The notes below the pieces were generated by a model. It did no database searches and had not been told where the DNA came from. It was given only the letters and a program-made list of their open reading frames with translations. From CAZQGO01 sp964593065 (GTDB lineage Bacteria > Oederibacteriota > JAAXVQ01), in NCBI GenBank assembly GCA_964593065.1, contig CAZQGO010000029.1, positions 1-31,882 on the forward strand: a stretch of 31,882 nucleotides of DNA, given 5' to 3'. Shown here piece by piece: positions 15,236 to 24,058 of the stretch. Made by a program: the position numbers and the translations under genes. Positions within the stretch are counted from its first letter, which is position 1. Every line of letters begins with the position of its first letter.

Positions 15236-15358
15236 GCCCGGGACAGCGTTTTAACCCCCTGGTCCGATTCTCGGGAGCCTGATCCCCGGGGCGGGTGCTG
15301 CGGTCAACCTGCCGCTTGCCGGCGTGCGGGCCAGGGCGGCGCTGGAACTGCCCGCCGG

Positions 15359-15691
15359 CTAACCGTGATTCCTGGGCAGTCCGAAAAACAACCCCAACAA
15401 AAACGAGCCGCCCGGCATCTGCGACGGTTTTCCCACGAGCTCCCGTCCTCCCGATGCCTTGGCGGCTTGCACGTACGACCGCGGCGGCTTTTCTTCCCGC
15501 GGTTTTGGCGCCGCGGCCAGCTTTTCGCTCCGAAGCAGCTCCAGCCGCCGTACGGGCGCCATTTCCGCAATTTCGGGATGCGCGAGAGCCAACGTGAGCC
15601 GCCGGACTTCTTCCCACAGGCTGGTGACGTCTGTTTCAAGCGCGGCCAGCTTTTCCTGCAATTCCGCTCGCGAAGAAATATTTCCTAACAT
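15359..15691 (-). CDS. Small coiled-coil protein, hypothetical
   Basis: A 110-residue protein. Residues 6-40 form a predicted helix with heptad-like Leu spacing (ELQEKLAALETDVTSLWEEV), followed by a charged, Pro/Lys-rich linker and a short hydrophobic C-terminus (GSFLLGLFFGLP) that could touch a membrane. ATG 15691 follows AAGGGGGTGAAGAGG, a strong SD, which excludes the longer upstream frame. It converges with the barrel gene and diverges from the MFS pump. The family is unknown. Confidence 0.6.
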   Translation of the reverse strand: MLGNISSRAELQEKLAALETDVTSLWEEVRRLTLALAHPEIAEMAPVRRLELLRSEKLAAAPKPREEKPPRSYVQAAKASGGRELVGKPSQMPGGSFLLGLFFGLPRNHG

Positions 15692-15905
15692 CCTCTTCAC
15701 CCCCTTGGCGTGCGGACTGTGGCACGGCCGGAGAAGTTCACCGCCATCCGTCGTGCCTGGGTACAAATTACGCAATTTTGCAGCGGAACGGTATGACCGA
15801 TTGACACCAAATCGTGTCCAAGTTCCACCCTGTCCGCGGGCGTCGAAGGCACTGCCGGAACACCCAGCGGCAAGGTTGAAAGCAGGCGCCGCCTGACTTC
15901 CGGGC

Positions 15906-15935
15906 TTGAAATGATGGAACGAGTATTTGTACAAT
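15906..15935 (+). promoter_or_regulatory. Promoter of the MFS transporter gene
   Basis: TTGAAA (15906-15911), an 18-nt spacer and TACAAT (15930-15935). The predicted start near 15942 gives a leader of about 40 nt. Confidence 0.65.
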
Positions 15936-15981
15936 GTCGCCGAAGAAGTTTACTACTTGGCATGGTTGACCCGGGGTGAGC

Positions 15982-17364
15982 ATGACTGAAATTGACCCAA
16001 ACAAGCGCAACCGCATATTGTTGTTATTGTTTACCGGAGTACTCATGGGCGCCCTGGACATCGCGATTATCGGCCCCGCCCTGACCGGAATCAAATCTGA
16101 TTTTGGCGTCTCGGAACGCGCCTTAAGCTGGATTCTCGGCATCTACGTGCTGTTCAATCTGATCGGCACGCCCTTAATGGCGAAACTTTCGGACCTGAAA
16201 GGGCGCCGGAGCATTTACCTGCTGGACGTGGCGCTTTTCGCCCTCGGCTCACTGGTTGTGGCGGGTTCCCCCGATTTCGCCTGGTTGTTGGCTGGCCGCG
16301 CCATTCAGGGCTTCGGTGCCGGCGGAATTTTTCCGGTTGCCAGCGCCGTCATTGGGGACATTTTCCCCCCCGAAAAGCGGGGAAGCGCCCTCGGCCTGAT
16401 CGGCGCGGTCTTCGGCCTGGCGTTCATCCTGGGCCCCCTGCTGGGAGGCCTGCTGCTGATCTTCGGCTGGCATTGGCTGTTTCTCATCAACCTGCCCATT
16501 GCGGCCTTGATTCTGGTCTTCGGAGCCCACCTGCTGCCAGCGACGCGCCACCCGCGCGGCGGGAATTTTGATTGGTCCGGCATGGGTTTTCTGGCTCTGG
16601 GACTGGGTTCTCTGGCCTTCGGCGTCAACCAGATCCACGCGGCGCATTTTCTGGCCGGCCTGTCCTCCCCCTGGGTCTGGCCTTTCCTTCTTGGGGCCTG
16701 TTTCCTCCTTGCCGTCTTCCTGCTGCGTGAAAACCGGGCCCAGGAACCCATTCTGCATCTGGATCTGTTCAAGGGCCGGCAGCTGGCCCTGGCATACCTT
16801 CTGGCCGGGGGGGCGGGAGTGAGTGAATCCAGCCTGATTTTCATGCCCTTGCTGGCCGTGGCGGCTTTGCGTCTCCACAACAGCGCCGCCAGCCTGTTGT
16901 TGCTGCCGGTGGTGCTGGCCATGTCGGTAGGGTCCCCGCTGGTGGGGAAACTGCTTGATCATTATGGCTCGAAAACGATCATCCGGGCGGGAACCGGCAT
17001 CCTGCTTGCGGGCATGGTTCTGATGAGCACCGTTTCTGGGACCTGGGCCGGATTTATTCTCTCCGGAGCGCTCATTGGTCTGGGTTTATCCGCCATCCTG
17101 GGCGCTCCCGTAAAATTTATCATGCTGAATGAAGCACGCCTGGAAGACCGTTCGGCCGCGCAAGGTATGATTGCTTTATTCACGAGCATGGGCCAGTTGC
17201 TCGGGGGAGTGATTCTCGGGGCCTGGATCACTTCACGGGGCAGCGGAACGCAGGGTTACCAGGCAGGATATGAAGCCATGGCTATGGTCGCGGTTTTCAT
17301 GTTCCTGGCATCCTGGGGCTTGAAAAACCGTCAGGCAGAAAAACGAACCTCAATAAAAAATTAA
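15982..17364 (+). CDS. MFS multidrug-type transporter (DHA2/EmrB-QacA family)
   Basis: A 460-residue inner-membrane pump with about fourteen hydrophobic segments, as in the 14-helix DHA2 drug:proton antiporters. The loop 2-3 motif reads LMAKLSDLKGRRSIY, and the DHA2 motif C region GLAFILGPLLGGLLL is intact; motif D1-like ALDIAIIGPAL lies in helix 1. ATG 15982 is preferred over GTG 15976 because of its spacing from the GGGG block. It has its own promoter and no adaptor or outer-membrane channel gene beside it. No regulator lies nearby, so the substrate is unknown. Confidence 0.9.
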   Translation: MTEIDPNKRNRILLLLFTGVLMGALDIAIIGPALTGIKSDFGVSERALSWILGIYVLFNLIGTPLMAKLSDLKGRRSIYLLDVALFALGSLVVAGSPDFAWLLAGRAIQGFGAGGIFPVASAVIGDIFPPEKRGSALGLIGAVFGLAFILGPLLGGLLLIFGWHWLFLINLPIAALILVFGAHLLPATRHPRGGNFDWSGMGFLALGLGSLAFGVNQIHAAHFLAGLSSPWVWPFLLGACFLLAVFLLRENRAQEPILHLDLFKGRQLALAYLLAGGAGVSESSLIFMPLLAVAALRLHNSAASLLLLPVVLAMSVGSPLVGKLLDHYGSKTIIRAGTGILLAGMVLMSTVSGTWAGFILSGALIGLGLSAILGAPVKFIMLNEARLEDRSAAQGMIALFTSMGQLLGGVILGAWITSRGSGTQGYQAGYEAMAMVAVFMFLASWGLKNRQAEKRTSIKN

Positions 17365-17483
17365 AAATATTTTATAATTATTTTAATTTCAAAATAATTT
17401 AACTGGCATTAAAAAATATTGTTAAGACATTCGATTTTTACGCCTCATTGTTTTTATGCCTATAAACCGGATAGATATTTTTT
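17365..17483. other. AT-rich convergent gap with weak AT stem
   Basis: About 120 nt of very AT-rich sequence between two convergent genes. It holds a perfect but AT-only 9-bp inverted repeat (17376-17384 with 17391-17399), too weak for a standard terminator. No gene is seen. Confidence 0.5.
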
Positions 17484-18452
17484 CTACTCGATGTTTACGT
17501 CCTGGCGGGTGACATATTCATAGAAATCGAGGCAGTTGTCCTGTTTTTGTTTATGAGAGCGCCATTCCATGGCTTCGCGCGGATGCTGGTTCAAGATCCC
17601 GGAAATGCCGTAGATATCATTATATCCCCACTCGATATGCTTGCGCAGGGGCACAAATTCCTCCTGGATGACCCGGTAAATGGGACGCACATCGAACTTG
17701 GGATTTTTCAAAAAACCCAGCAGAAGCTCCAGACAGCAATTCCCGGCTCCGCGACCGATGCCGTTAATGGTCGCGTCCAAGAGGTTGACCCCGTCGATGA
17801 TGGCCTGCTGGGTGTTGGAAAATCCCAATTGCTGGTTGTTATGCCCGTGGAACGCGAGCTTTTCCAGAGGGACATACTGGCTGTAGAGTTTTAAAAAATG
17901 GGTCACTTGCTCCGAGTAAAACGCGCCGTAGCTATCCACGAGGTACAAATGATCCAGTTCCGGGACCTTGGCCACCGCTTCCAAGGCCTCGATGATGTCC
18001 GATTCGATCGCGGCGGACACGGCCATGATATTCAGCGTCGTGAGATATCCCTTGTCCTTGCAGCGTTTGACGGCATCCAGTCCCTTGTCCACCTGCGGGA
18101 CATAGCAGGCCGTGCGGATCATGTCGAAGGGCGTCTGCGCTCTGGGTTTCAGGCCTTCCAGATCGATGCGGCCGATGTCGAACATGACGGCAATCAGAGG
18201 TTTGTACTTTCCCTCGTAGCTGTCGACGATGCGCTGGACCACATCGTCGTCGCAAAAATTCCATGACCCGTATTTCGAGGTGGGGTACTGTTCGCTCACG
18301 GCCAGTTTTTTACCCACCTCGATGATATCCACGGCCGCATCGCAAATGGCGCGGTAGACGGCCTTGACAAAATCCTCCGAAAACTGGTAATTGTTGATTA
18401 ACCCGCCGTCGCGGATGGTGCAGTCCAAAACCTTGATTTCTTTTCGAAACAT
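17484..18452 (-). CDS. HMGL-like aldolase (DRE-TIM metallolyase family)
   Basis: A 322-residue TIM-barrel protein of the HMGL-like family, which includes 4-hydroxy-2-oxovalerate aldolases and isopropylmalate-type synthases. The metal- and acid-binding signature is LDCTIRDGG at residues 9-17, and the HGHNN metal-binding pair lies near residue 203. These enzymes make or break C-C bonds next to a 2-oxo acid with a divalent metal. ATG 18452 removes a hydrophobic upstream extension that has no SD. No acetaldehyde dehydrogenase or pathway partner is nearby, so the reaction is unknown. Related stand-alone proteins are annotated only as aldolase catalytic domain proteins. Confidence 0.85.
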   Translation of the reverse strand: MFRKEIKVLDCTIRDGGLINNYQFSEDFVKAVYRAICDAAVDIIEVGKKLAVSEQYPTSKYGSWNFCDDDVVQRIVDSYEGKYKPLIAVMFDIGRIDLEGLKPRAQTPFDMIRTACYVPQVDKGLDAVKRCKDKGYLTTLNIMAVSAAIESDIIEALEAVAKVPELDHLYLVDSYGAFYSEQVTHFLKLYSQYVPLEKLAFHGHNNQQLGFSNTQQAIIDGVNLLDATINGIGRGAGNCCLELLLGFLKNPKFDVRPIYRVIQEEFVPLRKHIEWGYNDIYGISGILNQHPREAMEWRSHKQKQDNCLDFYEYVTRQDVNIE

Positions 18453-18612
18453 GGTGACCCTCGTTCGCAGGAATATGCGTGAAAAACGCATGAACACTAT
18501 AATTTTTTAAGCCCGGAAAATCCAGGGAAATTTTAATTCTTACGGGGTCTTGATTCCGTTTCCGGCCCCTTCACCCCGGGCCACGCCAGAAAGGCAGGCG
18601 AAGATAATTGCT

Positions 18613-18641
18613 TGGCTTTCCCGCCGCCCCGCGATATAATA
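18613..18641 (+). promoter_or_regulatory. Promoter of the PAS-GGDEF-HD-GYP gene
   Basis: TTGGCT (18613-18618), exactly 17 nt, then a perfect TATAAT (18636-18641). Transcription should begin near 18648, giving a leader of about 127 nt. Confidence 0.7.
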
Positions 18642-18646
18642 TTTTC

Positions 18647-18658
18647 CGGATATCCGGT
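18647..18658. promoter_or_regulatory. Perfect 12-bp palindrome at the transcription start
   Basis: CCGGATATCCGG is a perfect palindrome placed at the predicted start of the c-di-GMP gene transcript, a usual place for a repressor operator. The binding protein is unknown; a chance palindrome is possible. Confidence 0.35.
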
Positions 18659-18774
18659 ACAGCGAATTTCCACGGCCGTCCGGCGATAATCTGCTCCAGT
18701 GGCATCTTCCTGGAGCGACCTCCCCTGGCCCACACCCCCGTTTTTCACCTTGACGGCAAGGCGGAAGGGTGATT

Positions 18775-20904
18775 ATGTTTCCTTTGAAGCTGGATCATTT
18801 CCTGGATATCGCCGATGTCATCATCCTGGTAATTGGCGCCGATCAGAAAGTCAGGCTGATCAACCGCACGGGCTGCCAAATTCTCGGTTACAAACGGATC
18901 GAAATCATCGGCCACAACTGGTTTGACCTGTGTATTCCCGCCCGACTCCGCGACGAGGTCAAGTCCGTCTTCGCCCAGCTGATCGGGGGAAAAGTCCAGA
19001 TTGCCGGCCATTTCGAGAATCCCGTACTCTGCAAAAACGGGAAAGAAAAACGCATCGCCTGGCACAATACCGTGATCCGGAACGACCGGGGCAGAATCCA
19101 GGCCAGCTTGAGCTCGGGTGTGGACGTCACCTCCTACCACCAGGTGCTGGAGGCCCTGCAATCCAGCGCCGATCATTACCGCATCCTTTTCGAAGAATCC
19201 CCCATATCTCTTTGGGAGGAAGACTTTTCCCAGGTCAAGCGTCACTTCGACCGTCTGCGCGCGCGGGGAATCACCGATTTCCGCGGTTATCTGGAAACCC
19301 ATCCCAGGGAAGTCGAACGCTGCGCCCGTTTGGTGCAGGTTATGGATGTCAATCGCGCGACCCTGCAACTGTACCACCTGCGGGACATCCATGACCTGCG
19401 CAACGGCCTCGGCAGGATCTTCAGCCCGGATTCCTACCGGGCTTTCCGCGAGGAACTGATCGCCATGGGCGAAGGCAAAACGCACTTCGAAACCGAGGCG
19501 GTCAACTGCAACCTGGCGGGGGATACCCTGCACATCCGCCTGAAATGGAGCGTGCCGGCGGGCTACCGGGACAGCCTGTCCAAGGTCTTCGTCTCCATCG
19601 TCGATCTGACCCGGCACGTCCAGGCCGAATGCGCACGGGAAAAGCTCTACAGCGAGTTGTCGACCACCCACGAAAAGCTCAAGTCCATATCCCTCCTGGA
19701 TGCGCACACCGGGCTGTACAATCACCGCTATTTCGCGGACATCATCAAGCGCGAATTTTCCCAGGCCAAGCGGTACGGCCGCCACCTCTCCGTGATCATG
19801 CTCGACATCGATTTCTTCAAGTCCATCAACGACGTCTACGGCCATGCTTTCGGCGACCTGGTCCTGAAACAGTTCGGCCACATGCTGAAAAAACACGCGC
19901 GCGCCTATGATACCGTGGTCCGCTTCGGCGGCGAGGAATTCATCGTCGTGTGTCCCGACCAGGACCGCATGCAGGCCAACCTCCTGGCCCAAACCTTTCA
20001 CGACCTGATCGGCTCCGCCAGCTTCGGGAACCGGGCGAACCAGATCAAATTGAAAGTCAGCTTGGCGGTCGCCTCCTACCCCGAGGACAATATTTGCACC
20101 GAAACGGATTTTCTCCAGGTCGTGGACAGCATCCTCAGCAAATCCAAGGAGGATGGCGGAGACCGTTTGTATTCTTCGGAGGACCTGCGGGTCAAGAAGC
20201 CGCGCCTTCCCAAGGATCCCGCGCGCGGCGGGGCGGACGATGTCCATTTTCTCAAGCAAAAGCTCAGCAAGCTGACCAAGCAGTCCCACCAGAGCCTGAT
20301 CGAGTCGATCTTCGCCTTTGCGCGGACCATCAAGCTGAAGGATCATTACACGGGCGAACACGTGGAGAGCACCATGCGGTATGCCCGCTCCATTGCCGTG
20401 CGCATGGGATTGCCGAAAGAGGACGTCGAGCGGGTCCGGCAGGCGGCCGTGCTGCATGATCTCGGAAAAATCGGCATCCCGGAGCGGATTCTCATGAAAA
20501 AAGGCAAGCTCACGGTGCGCGAATTCGACGAAATCAAAAAACATCCCTTGATTGCGGCCGATATCCTCCGGCCCGTTCAATTCCTGCAAACCCTCATCCC
20601 CCTGATCCTGCACCACCATGAGCGCTGGGACGGACGGGGCTACCCCTTCGGACTGAGGGGCGAGGAAATCCCCTTCGGCGCCCGCATCATCGCCTTGGCG
20701 GACACGTTTCAAGCCCTGATTTCCAACCGTCCCTACCACGCGGCCTATTCCGAGAAAGAAGCGCTGAAGATCATCACCCGGGAAGCCGGCACGAAATTCG
20801 ATCCCGCCGTGGTGAAAGCCTTTACGGAAGTCTTTCAGCGGGAACACGTGAAATCCCGCCGGACGCGTCCGGCCCGCAAACGCGGGGATCCCGAGCCGGA
20901 ATAA
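18775..20904 (+). CDS. PAS-GGDEF-HD-GYP c-di-GMP signalling enzyme
   Basis: A 709-residue protein able to make and break cyclic di-GMP. An N-terminal PAS domain (about 1-120) and a second PAS-like region (about 125-285) lead to a GGDEF domain (about 300-465) with GGEEF at 385-389 and an RAYD inhibitory I-site (376-379) exactly five residues before it. A C-terminal HD-GYP domain (about 500-690) has HD at 561-562, HHHERWDGRGYP around 612-624 and later metal ligands. All key residues are present, so both activities may be live. No membrane helix is seen, so it is probably cytoplasmic. ATG 18775 follows GGAAGGG; GTG 18769 overlaps it. It has its own promoter. Confidence 0.93.
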   Translation: MFPLKLDHFLDIADVIILVIGADQKVRLINRTGCQILGYKRIEIIGHNWFDLCIPARLRDEVKSVFAQLIGGKVQIAGHFENPVLCKNGKEKRIAWHNTVIRNDRGRIQASLSSGVDVTSYHQVLEALQSSADHYRILFEESPISLWEEDFSQVKRHFDRLRARGITDFRGYLETHPREVERCARLVQVMDVNRATLQLYHLRDIHDLRNGLGRIFSPDSYRAFREELIAMGEGKTHFETEAVNCNLAGDTLHIRLKWSVPAGYRDSLSKVFVSIVDLTRHVQAECAREKLYSELSTTHEKLKSISLLDAHTGLYNHRYFADIIKREFSQAKRYGRHLSVIMLDIDFFKSINDVYGHAFGDLVLKQFGHMLKKHARAYDTVVRFGGEEFIVVCPDQDRMQANLLAQTFHDLIGSASFGNRANQIKLKVSLAVASYPEDNICTETDFLQVVDSILSKSKEDGGDRLYSSEDLRVKKPRLPKDPARGGADDVHFLKQKLSKLTKQSHQSLIESIFAFARTIKLKDHYTGEHVESTMRYARSIAVRMGLPKEDVERVRQAAVLHDLGKIGIPERILMKKGKLTVREFDEIKKHPLIAADILRPVQFLQTLIPLILHHHERWDGRGYPFGLRGEEIPFGARIIALADTFQALISNRPYHAAYSEKEALKIITREAGTKFDPAVVKAFTEVFQREHVKSRRTRPARKRGDPEPE

Positions 20905-20923
20905 GTCGCGGGGAGCAGGGCCC

Positions 20924-21154
20924 ATGCCGTCGCGAACGTTCCCGCCCCGGGTGTGCATATTTTCGCTTCTGCTTCCGGCCGTTTTCCCCGTGCGGTTGCC
21001 GGACGCCAGCGGCATGGATTTTTCCGCCGCCTGGCGCGTCGGCTTCGACACCTGGCCGGCGGCCGCCTCGTCCGTCGACGAGCGACCGAACCCAGGCCGG
21101 ATCGCTTTTCCCCGGCCATCCTCTGCCGCGGAGCATTCGTTCCGACCGAAGTAA
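20924..21154 (+). CDS. Doubtful 76-residue frame
   Basis: This frame fills most of a 316-nt gap before the YvlD-like gene. The start MPSRTFPPRVCIFSLLLPAVF resembles a weak signal peptide and GGGGAG lies just upstream, but the rest is Pro/Arg/Ala-rich without a recognisable pattern. GC-rich DNA gives many such frames. The remaining 21155-21220 holds only the SD of the next gene. I keep it as a possible small exported product. Confidence 0.2.
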   Translation: MPSRTFPPRVCIFSLLLPAVFPVRLPDASGMDFSAAWRVGFDTWPAAASSVDERPNPGRIAFPRPSSAAEHSFRPK

Positions 21155-21220
21155 CGTACTCAAGCCGGTCCGGGAGCCTGGGTCCGCAGGCAGCGGCTCT
21201 ACCCTCGAGGAGGTGCGAAG

Positions 21221-21562
21221 ATGTCCCTGCTCTTGCACTGGCTCGTATACGCCCTGGCCATTCTGCTGGCCGCTTATTTACTGCCGGGCGTCCGCGTCTC
21301 CGGCCTCGCAGCCGCGCTGGTCACGTCCCTGGTTTTGGGACTGATCAACGTCCTGATCCGGCCGATCCTCATCCTGCTGACCCTGCCGCTGACGGTCTTA
21401 ACGCTGGGTTTTTTCATCCTGGTCATCAACTCCGTGCTGATCCTGCTGACGAGCGCCATGGTTCCGGGTTTTGAAGTCCGCAATTTCTGGTGGGCCCTGC
21501 TCTTCGGCATCATCCTGTCGCTCATCAATATGCTTTTAATGAACCTGGCCTTCGGGCCTTAG
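21221..21562 (+). CDS. YvlD / phage holin 4_2 family membrane protein
   Basis: A 113-residue protein with four closely packed membrane helices and the internal pattern GLINVLIRPILILLTLPLTVL typical of the family (shown as GLINVLIRP and LTLPLTVLTLGFF). Despite the Pfam name these are mostly chromosomal inner-membrane proteins of unknown role, sometimes tied to envelope stress. GAGGAGG precedes ATG 21221. It lies 32 nt before the DUF169 gene and may share its transcript. Confidence 0.88.
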   Translation: MSLLLHWLVYALAILLAAYLLPGVRVSGLAAALVTSLVLGLINVLIRPILILLTLPLTVLTLGFFILVINSVLILLTSAMVPGFEVRNFWWALLFGIILSLINMLLMNLAFGP

Positions 21563-21594
21563 GGCGGACCCCGGGCGGGGAGGGAACCCGAGCC

Positions 21595-22344
21595 ATGGAC
21601 GCCAATCTCCAGTCCCAATTCCTGAACGGGTGGCGCACGTATTTCCCCGGCGCCCCGTTGCCGCTGGCTTTTTACTACACCGATGAGGAGTGCGGCGTGC
21701 CGCCCGAAAGCACCGCCGAGCTCGCGCCCTGCCTGTTGGCTAATTTGAACCGGGTGAGGGCGGGGAAGACCCTCCGGCTTCAGGAGAACTCGCTGGGCTG
21801 CTGGGGCGGGCGCAGATACCTGGGGTTTGCCCGCGAGCCGCGTCCGAACCTGGATTATTTTTTATCCTGCGGCATTCCGGGAAAGGTGACGGGCGAACGC
21901 TATAAGAAAAATCCGTCGCTGGCCAAGCAGAGCCTGGAGGCCCTGGCCGGCTTCGCGGCCCCCAAGAAATGCATCGTGTTTCAGCGCTGGGACCGGCTCA
22001 CCGCGGAGGAGGAGCCCGAAGTCGTCGTCTTCATCGCCGCACCGGACGTCCTGGCCGGCGTGTTCATGCTGGCCGGCTTCGCGGAGGCCGACAACAACAC
22101 CGTGTTCTCGCCCTTTGGCTCGGGCTGCAGCACCCTGGTGCAATACCCCTACATGGAAAGCTTTTCCAGCCAGCCGCGCTGCGTTCTCGGCGGCTTCGAC
22201 CCCTCGGCCCGCCCGCATCTGGCCACGTGCGAACTCACGCTTGCGGTCCCTTTCCGAAAAATGGAATCCATGGTCCGGGACATGCCGGACAGTTTCCTCA
22301 CCACTCCGACCTGGTACGAAATCAGCCGGCGCCTGCCTCACTAG
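21595..22344 (+). CDS. DUF169 family protein
   Basis: A 249-residue cytoplasmic protein of the DUF169 (COG2043) family, found mainly in anaerobic bacteria and archaea. Family features seen here are the early PLAFYYTDE segment, a Cys-rich middle (GCWGG, LSCGIP, KKCIVF) and the late FGSGCSTLVQYPY motif. Several Cys might bind a metal or cofactor, but the function is unknown. ATG 21595 follows GGGGAGGG at a slightly long distance; the frame open further upstream lies inside the YvlD-like gene. It converges with the DUF4832-type gene with 6 nt between the stops. Confidence 0.85.
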   Translation: MDANLQSQFLNGWRTYFPGAPLPLAFYYTDEECGVPPESTAELAPCLLANLNRVRAGKTLRLQENSLGCWGGRRYLGFAREPRPNLDYFLSCGIPGKVTGERYKKNPSLAKQSLEALAGFAAPKKCIVFQRWDRLTAEEEPEVVVFIAAPDVLAGVFMLAGFAEADNNTVFSPFGSGCSTLVQYPYMESFSSQPRCVLGGFDPSARPHLATCELTLAVPFRKMESMVRDMPDSFLTTPTWYEISRRLPH

Positions 22345-22350
22345 GGGCGG

Positions 22351-23799
22351 CTACCGCCGGCGCAGGCCCCGCGGCGGGGCCGGGCGGGTTTCCACGCTCA
22401 CCTGGCCCAGGAAATAGCCGCCGTCCGCGCCCCGTCCCTGGATCGCCAGCGCCAGCGGCGCGGAGTATCCCGCGGGATCCTCGACCACGAGTACGACATC
22501 ATAGCGGCCGGCGGGAATCTCACCCACAGTGAAATGATCATTAACCGCAACCGGGTTCTGGCTGCCGGTGATTACATTCGCGGTGGGCAGGAGTGTTCTG
22601 AAGTCCAGCGAAGACTTCCCCTGCCACTGGACCTGACCGGTCCCGGGCCGCCGCAGTTGCAGCATCACGTCCCAGTTCTGGTACGAGGGCGCGACGTCCA
22701 CGTTCAGCCAGCGGCTGGTGGCCGGGAATTCAACCCCGGTCAAAATCACGTCCGGCAGACTCAAGCTCTCCAGAACATAGCGGTACCCGGCCAGCTTGTT
22801 CAGGTTCTTGAAAAACTCCTGATCGGCCTGGCTGTAATGGGAGAGCTCCCAGAAATTGCCGTTTCCGACCATGGACACGTGATAGGCGAACACCTGGTCG
22901 TATGCCACCTGCATGTCGGGGGGATTGATGAATTCCGTGATGATGGGGGCGGTTTTCCAACGTTCCGCGGCTGGCGGGTACTCGGAAAAACGACGGTCCA
23001 TGTCCCGCTGGAAGCCGTATTCGCCCAGGGAGTCGCCGCGCAGGCCTACCCGGCCCGATTGGCCCAAGGCGTAGGCCAGGCCGTCCGCATCATCGATGAT
23101 CATGACCAGAGGTTTGCCGGGAAAGGCCTGCAGGTGATAGTCGATCAGCAGGTGCTTGTTCTGGGAAGTCATGGGCACGGCGCCGCTGGGGGATGGGTAC
23201 GGCCATTGGGAAAGGTGCCATTCCCCCCAATCCCCGTAAAAACCGATGTCCAGCCAGCCGAAGCGCGGGTCCGCATTGTACCGCGCGCCCAGGGCCTGCA
23301 GCAGGGCCCGGGCGCGGTCGAGGAAATCCGGGTCGTTCCAGTCCGGGGCGTACACGTCCGTGCCCTCCGAGGGATGGGTGAACCAAAATCCGAGCGGCAT
23401 TTGCTGCATCAGGTACTCGGGAACCGAGCTGCCTCCGTCCGAACTGTTGGCGGCCATGATGCGCAGGCCCACCCGGCCCCCGTAATCCCGGTGCACCTGC
23501 GTCAGTTCGGCGTCGATGGCCCCGAAATTGTAGGTGCCCGGGTTCCAGTCTGATTCCACCTGATTCCAGCGCAAGCGCAAGTACGCGTCCGTCACCGGCC
23601 AGCCCGAAGGTTGAATGGTCTCATTGTTCCACTCGTAGGAACCGCGGTACGGATTGGCGATTTCCGGGGCGGAGACCGCGATCGGGACCGGAAAAAAGGT
23701 CAGCGCCATCGCCGGCGCCGCCCCCGGCGCCGTCCAGACCAGTCCGGAAAAAACCAGCCAGACCGCGGTCCTGTTTGTCCTGTTCAAGAAATCTTTCAT
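22351..23799 (-). CDS. Exported DUF4832/DUF4874-type protein (glycosidase-like barrel)
   Basis: A 482-residue exported protein. The signal peptide spans about residues 8-33. The mature N-terminus has NPYRGSYEWNN (49-59), then LRLRWNQVES, and later FYGDWGEWHLSQWP, the pattern of the DUF4874/DUF4832 pair, a TIM-barrel group resembling glycoside hydrolases. The last 110 residues form a beta-rich region like a carbohydrate-binding or Ig-like domain. ATG 23799 has a poor SD; GTG 23835 is an alternative. Both lie downstream of its predicted promoter. It probably acts on polysaccharide outside the cytoplasm; catalytic residues are not established. Confidence 0.78.
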   Translation of the reverse strand: MKDFLNRTNRTAVWLVFSGLVWTAPGAAPAMALTFFPVPIAVSAPEIANPYRGSYEWNNETIQPSGWPVTDAYLRLRWNQVESDWNPGTYNFGAIDAELTQVHRDYGGRVGLRIMAANSSDGGSSVPEYLMQQMPLGFWFTHPSEGTDVYAPDWNDPDFLDRARALLQALGARYNADPRFGWLDIGFYGDWGEWHLSQWPYPSPSGAVPMTSQNKHLLIDYHLQAFPGKPLVMIIDDADGLAYALGQSGRVGLRGDSLGEYGFQRDMDRRFSEYPPAAERWKTAPIITEFINPPDMQVAYDQVFAYHVSMVGNGNFWELSHYSQADQEFFKNLNKLAGYRYVLESLSLPDVILTGVEFPATSRWLNVDVAPSYQNWDVMLQLRRPGTGQVQWQGKSSLDFRTLLPTANVITGSQNPVAVNDHFTVGEIPAGRYDVVLVVEDPAGYSAPLALAIQGRGADGGYFLGQVSVETRPAPPRGLRRR

Positions 23800-23882
23800 C
23801 TCGTGATCCCATGCATCGACGTTTCTCCGCTGCACCGCCGGGCATCCATTTGGATTCCGGCGATTCAGGAGAGGTTCTTAAA

Positions 23883-23912
23883 ATTATCCTATTGTGAAAA
23901 ATGCCAAGTCAA
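23883..23912 (-). promoter_or_regulatory. Promoter of the DUF4832-type gene
   Basis: On the minus strand TTGACT (23907-23912), an 18-nt spacer and GATAAT (23883-23888). Start of transcription is predicted near 23876, with a leader of about 77 nt. Confidence 0.6.
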
Positions 23913-24028
23913 CCATAAAAGACCGTCCCGCCCGGGTGGCAAGACGCGGCGTGAGCTTTCGACTCCGAACCGGTCCGCCGGCCGGGACGTTCACGCCTTC
24001 TCCGCCTTCAATTCCGCGGGGAAAAAGT
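23913..24028. other. Spacer between two divergent promoters
   Basis: The divergent gap 23800-24147 holds one promoter for each strand and the two leaders. Between the promoters I see only GC-rich sequence with short inverted repeats (for example around CCGGTCCGCCGGCCGG) and no gene. Confidence 0.4.
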
Positions 24029-24058
24029 TTGACAGATGAAAATTATCCGGCTCATAAT
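24029..24058 (+). promoter_or_regulatory. Promoter of the cyclase operon
   Basis: A perfect TTGACA (24029-24034), an 18-nt spacer and CATAAT (24053-24058). The predicted start near 24065 gives a leader of about 83 nt to GTG 24148. Confidence 0.7.

Larger units (their letters stand above)
18453..18774. other. Divergent promoter region, aldolase / c-di-GMP enzyme
   Basis: About 320 nt between divergent genes. It holds a 6-bp hairpin (18475-18491, ATGCGT/ACGCAT), a weak minus-strand TATAGT -10 (18496-18501), a good plus-strand promoter, and in the plus-strand leader a 7-bp hairpin (18693-18699 with 18710-18716) and a small CCTTG/CAAGG stem just before the SD. No gene is supported. Confidence 0.5.

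Noticed and set aside
15236..15358. Short open plus-strand stretch between the barrel gene and the coiled-coil gene
   Set aside because: About 35 codons without an ATG, GTG or TTG start in a useful place and without an SD; probably GC-rich spacer.
18533..18748. 71-residue minus-strand frame
   Set aside because: It overlaps the strong plus-strand promoter and leader of the c-di-GMP gene, and has no SD or recognisable sequence.
18745..21051. 768-residue minus-strand open frame
   Set aside because: Antisense shadow of the PAS-GGDEF-HD-GYP gene, whose domains and catalytic residues are unmistakable. Long shadows are common in GC-rich DNA.
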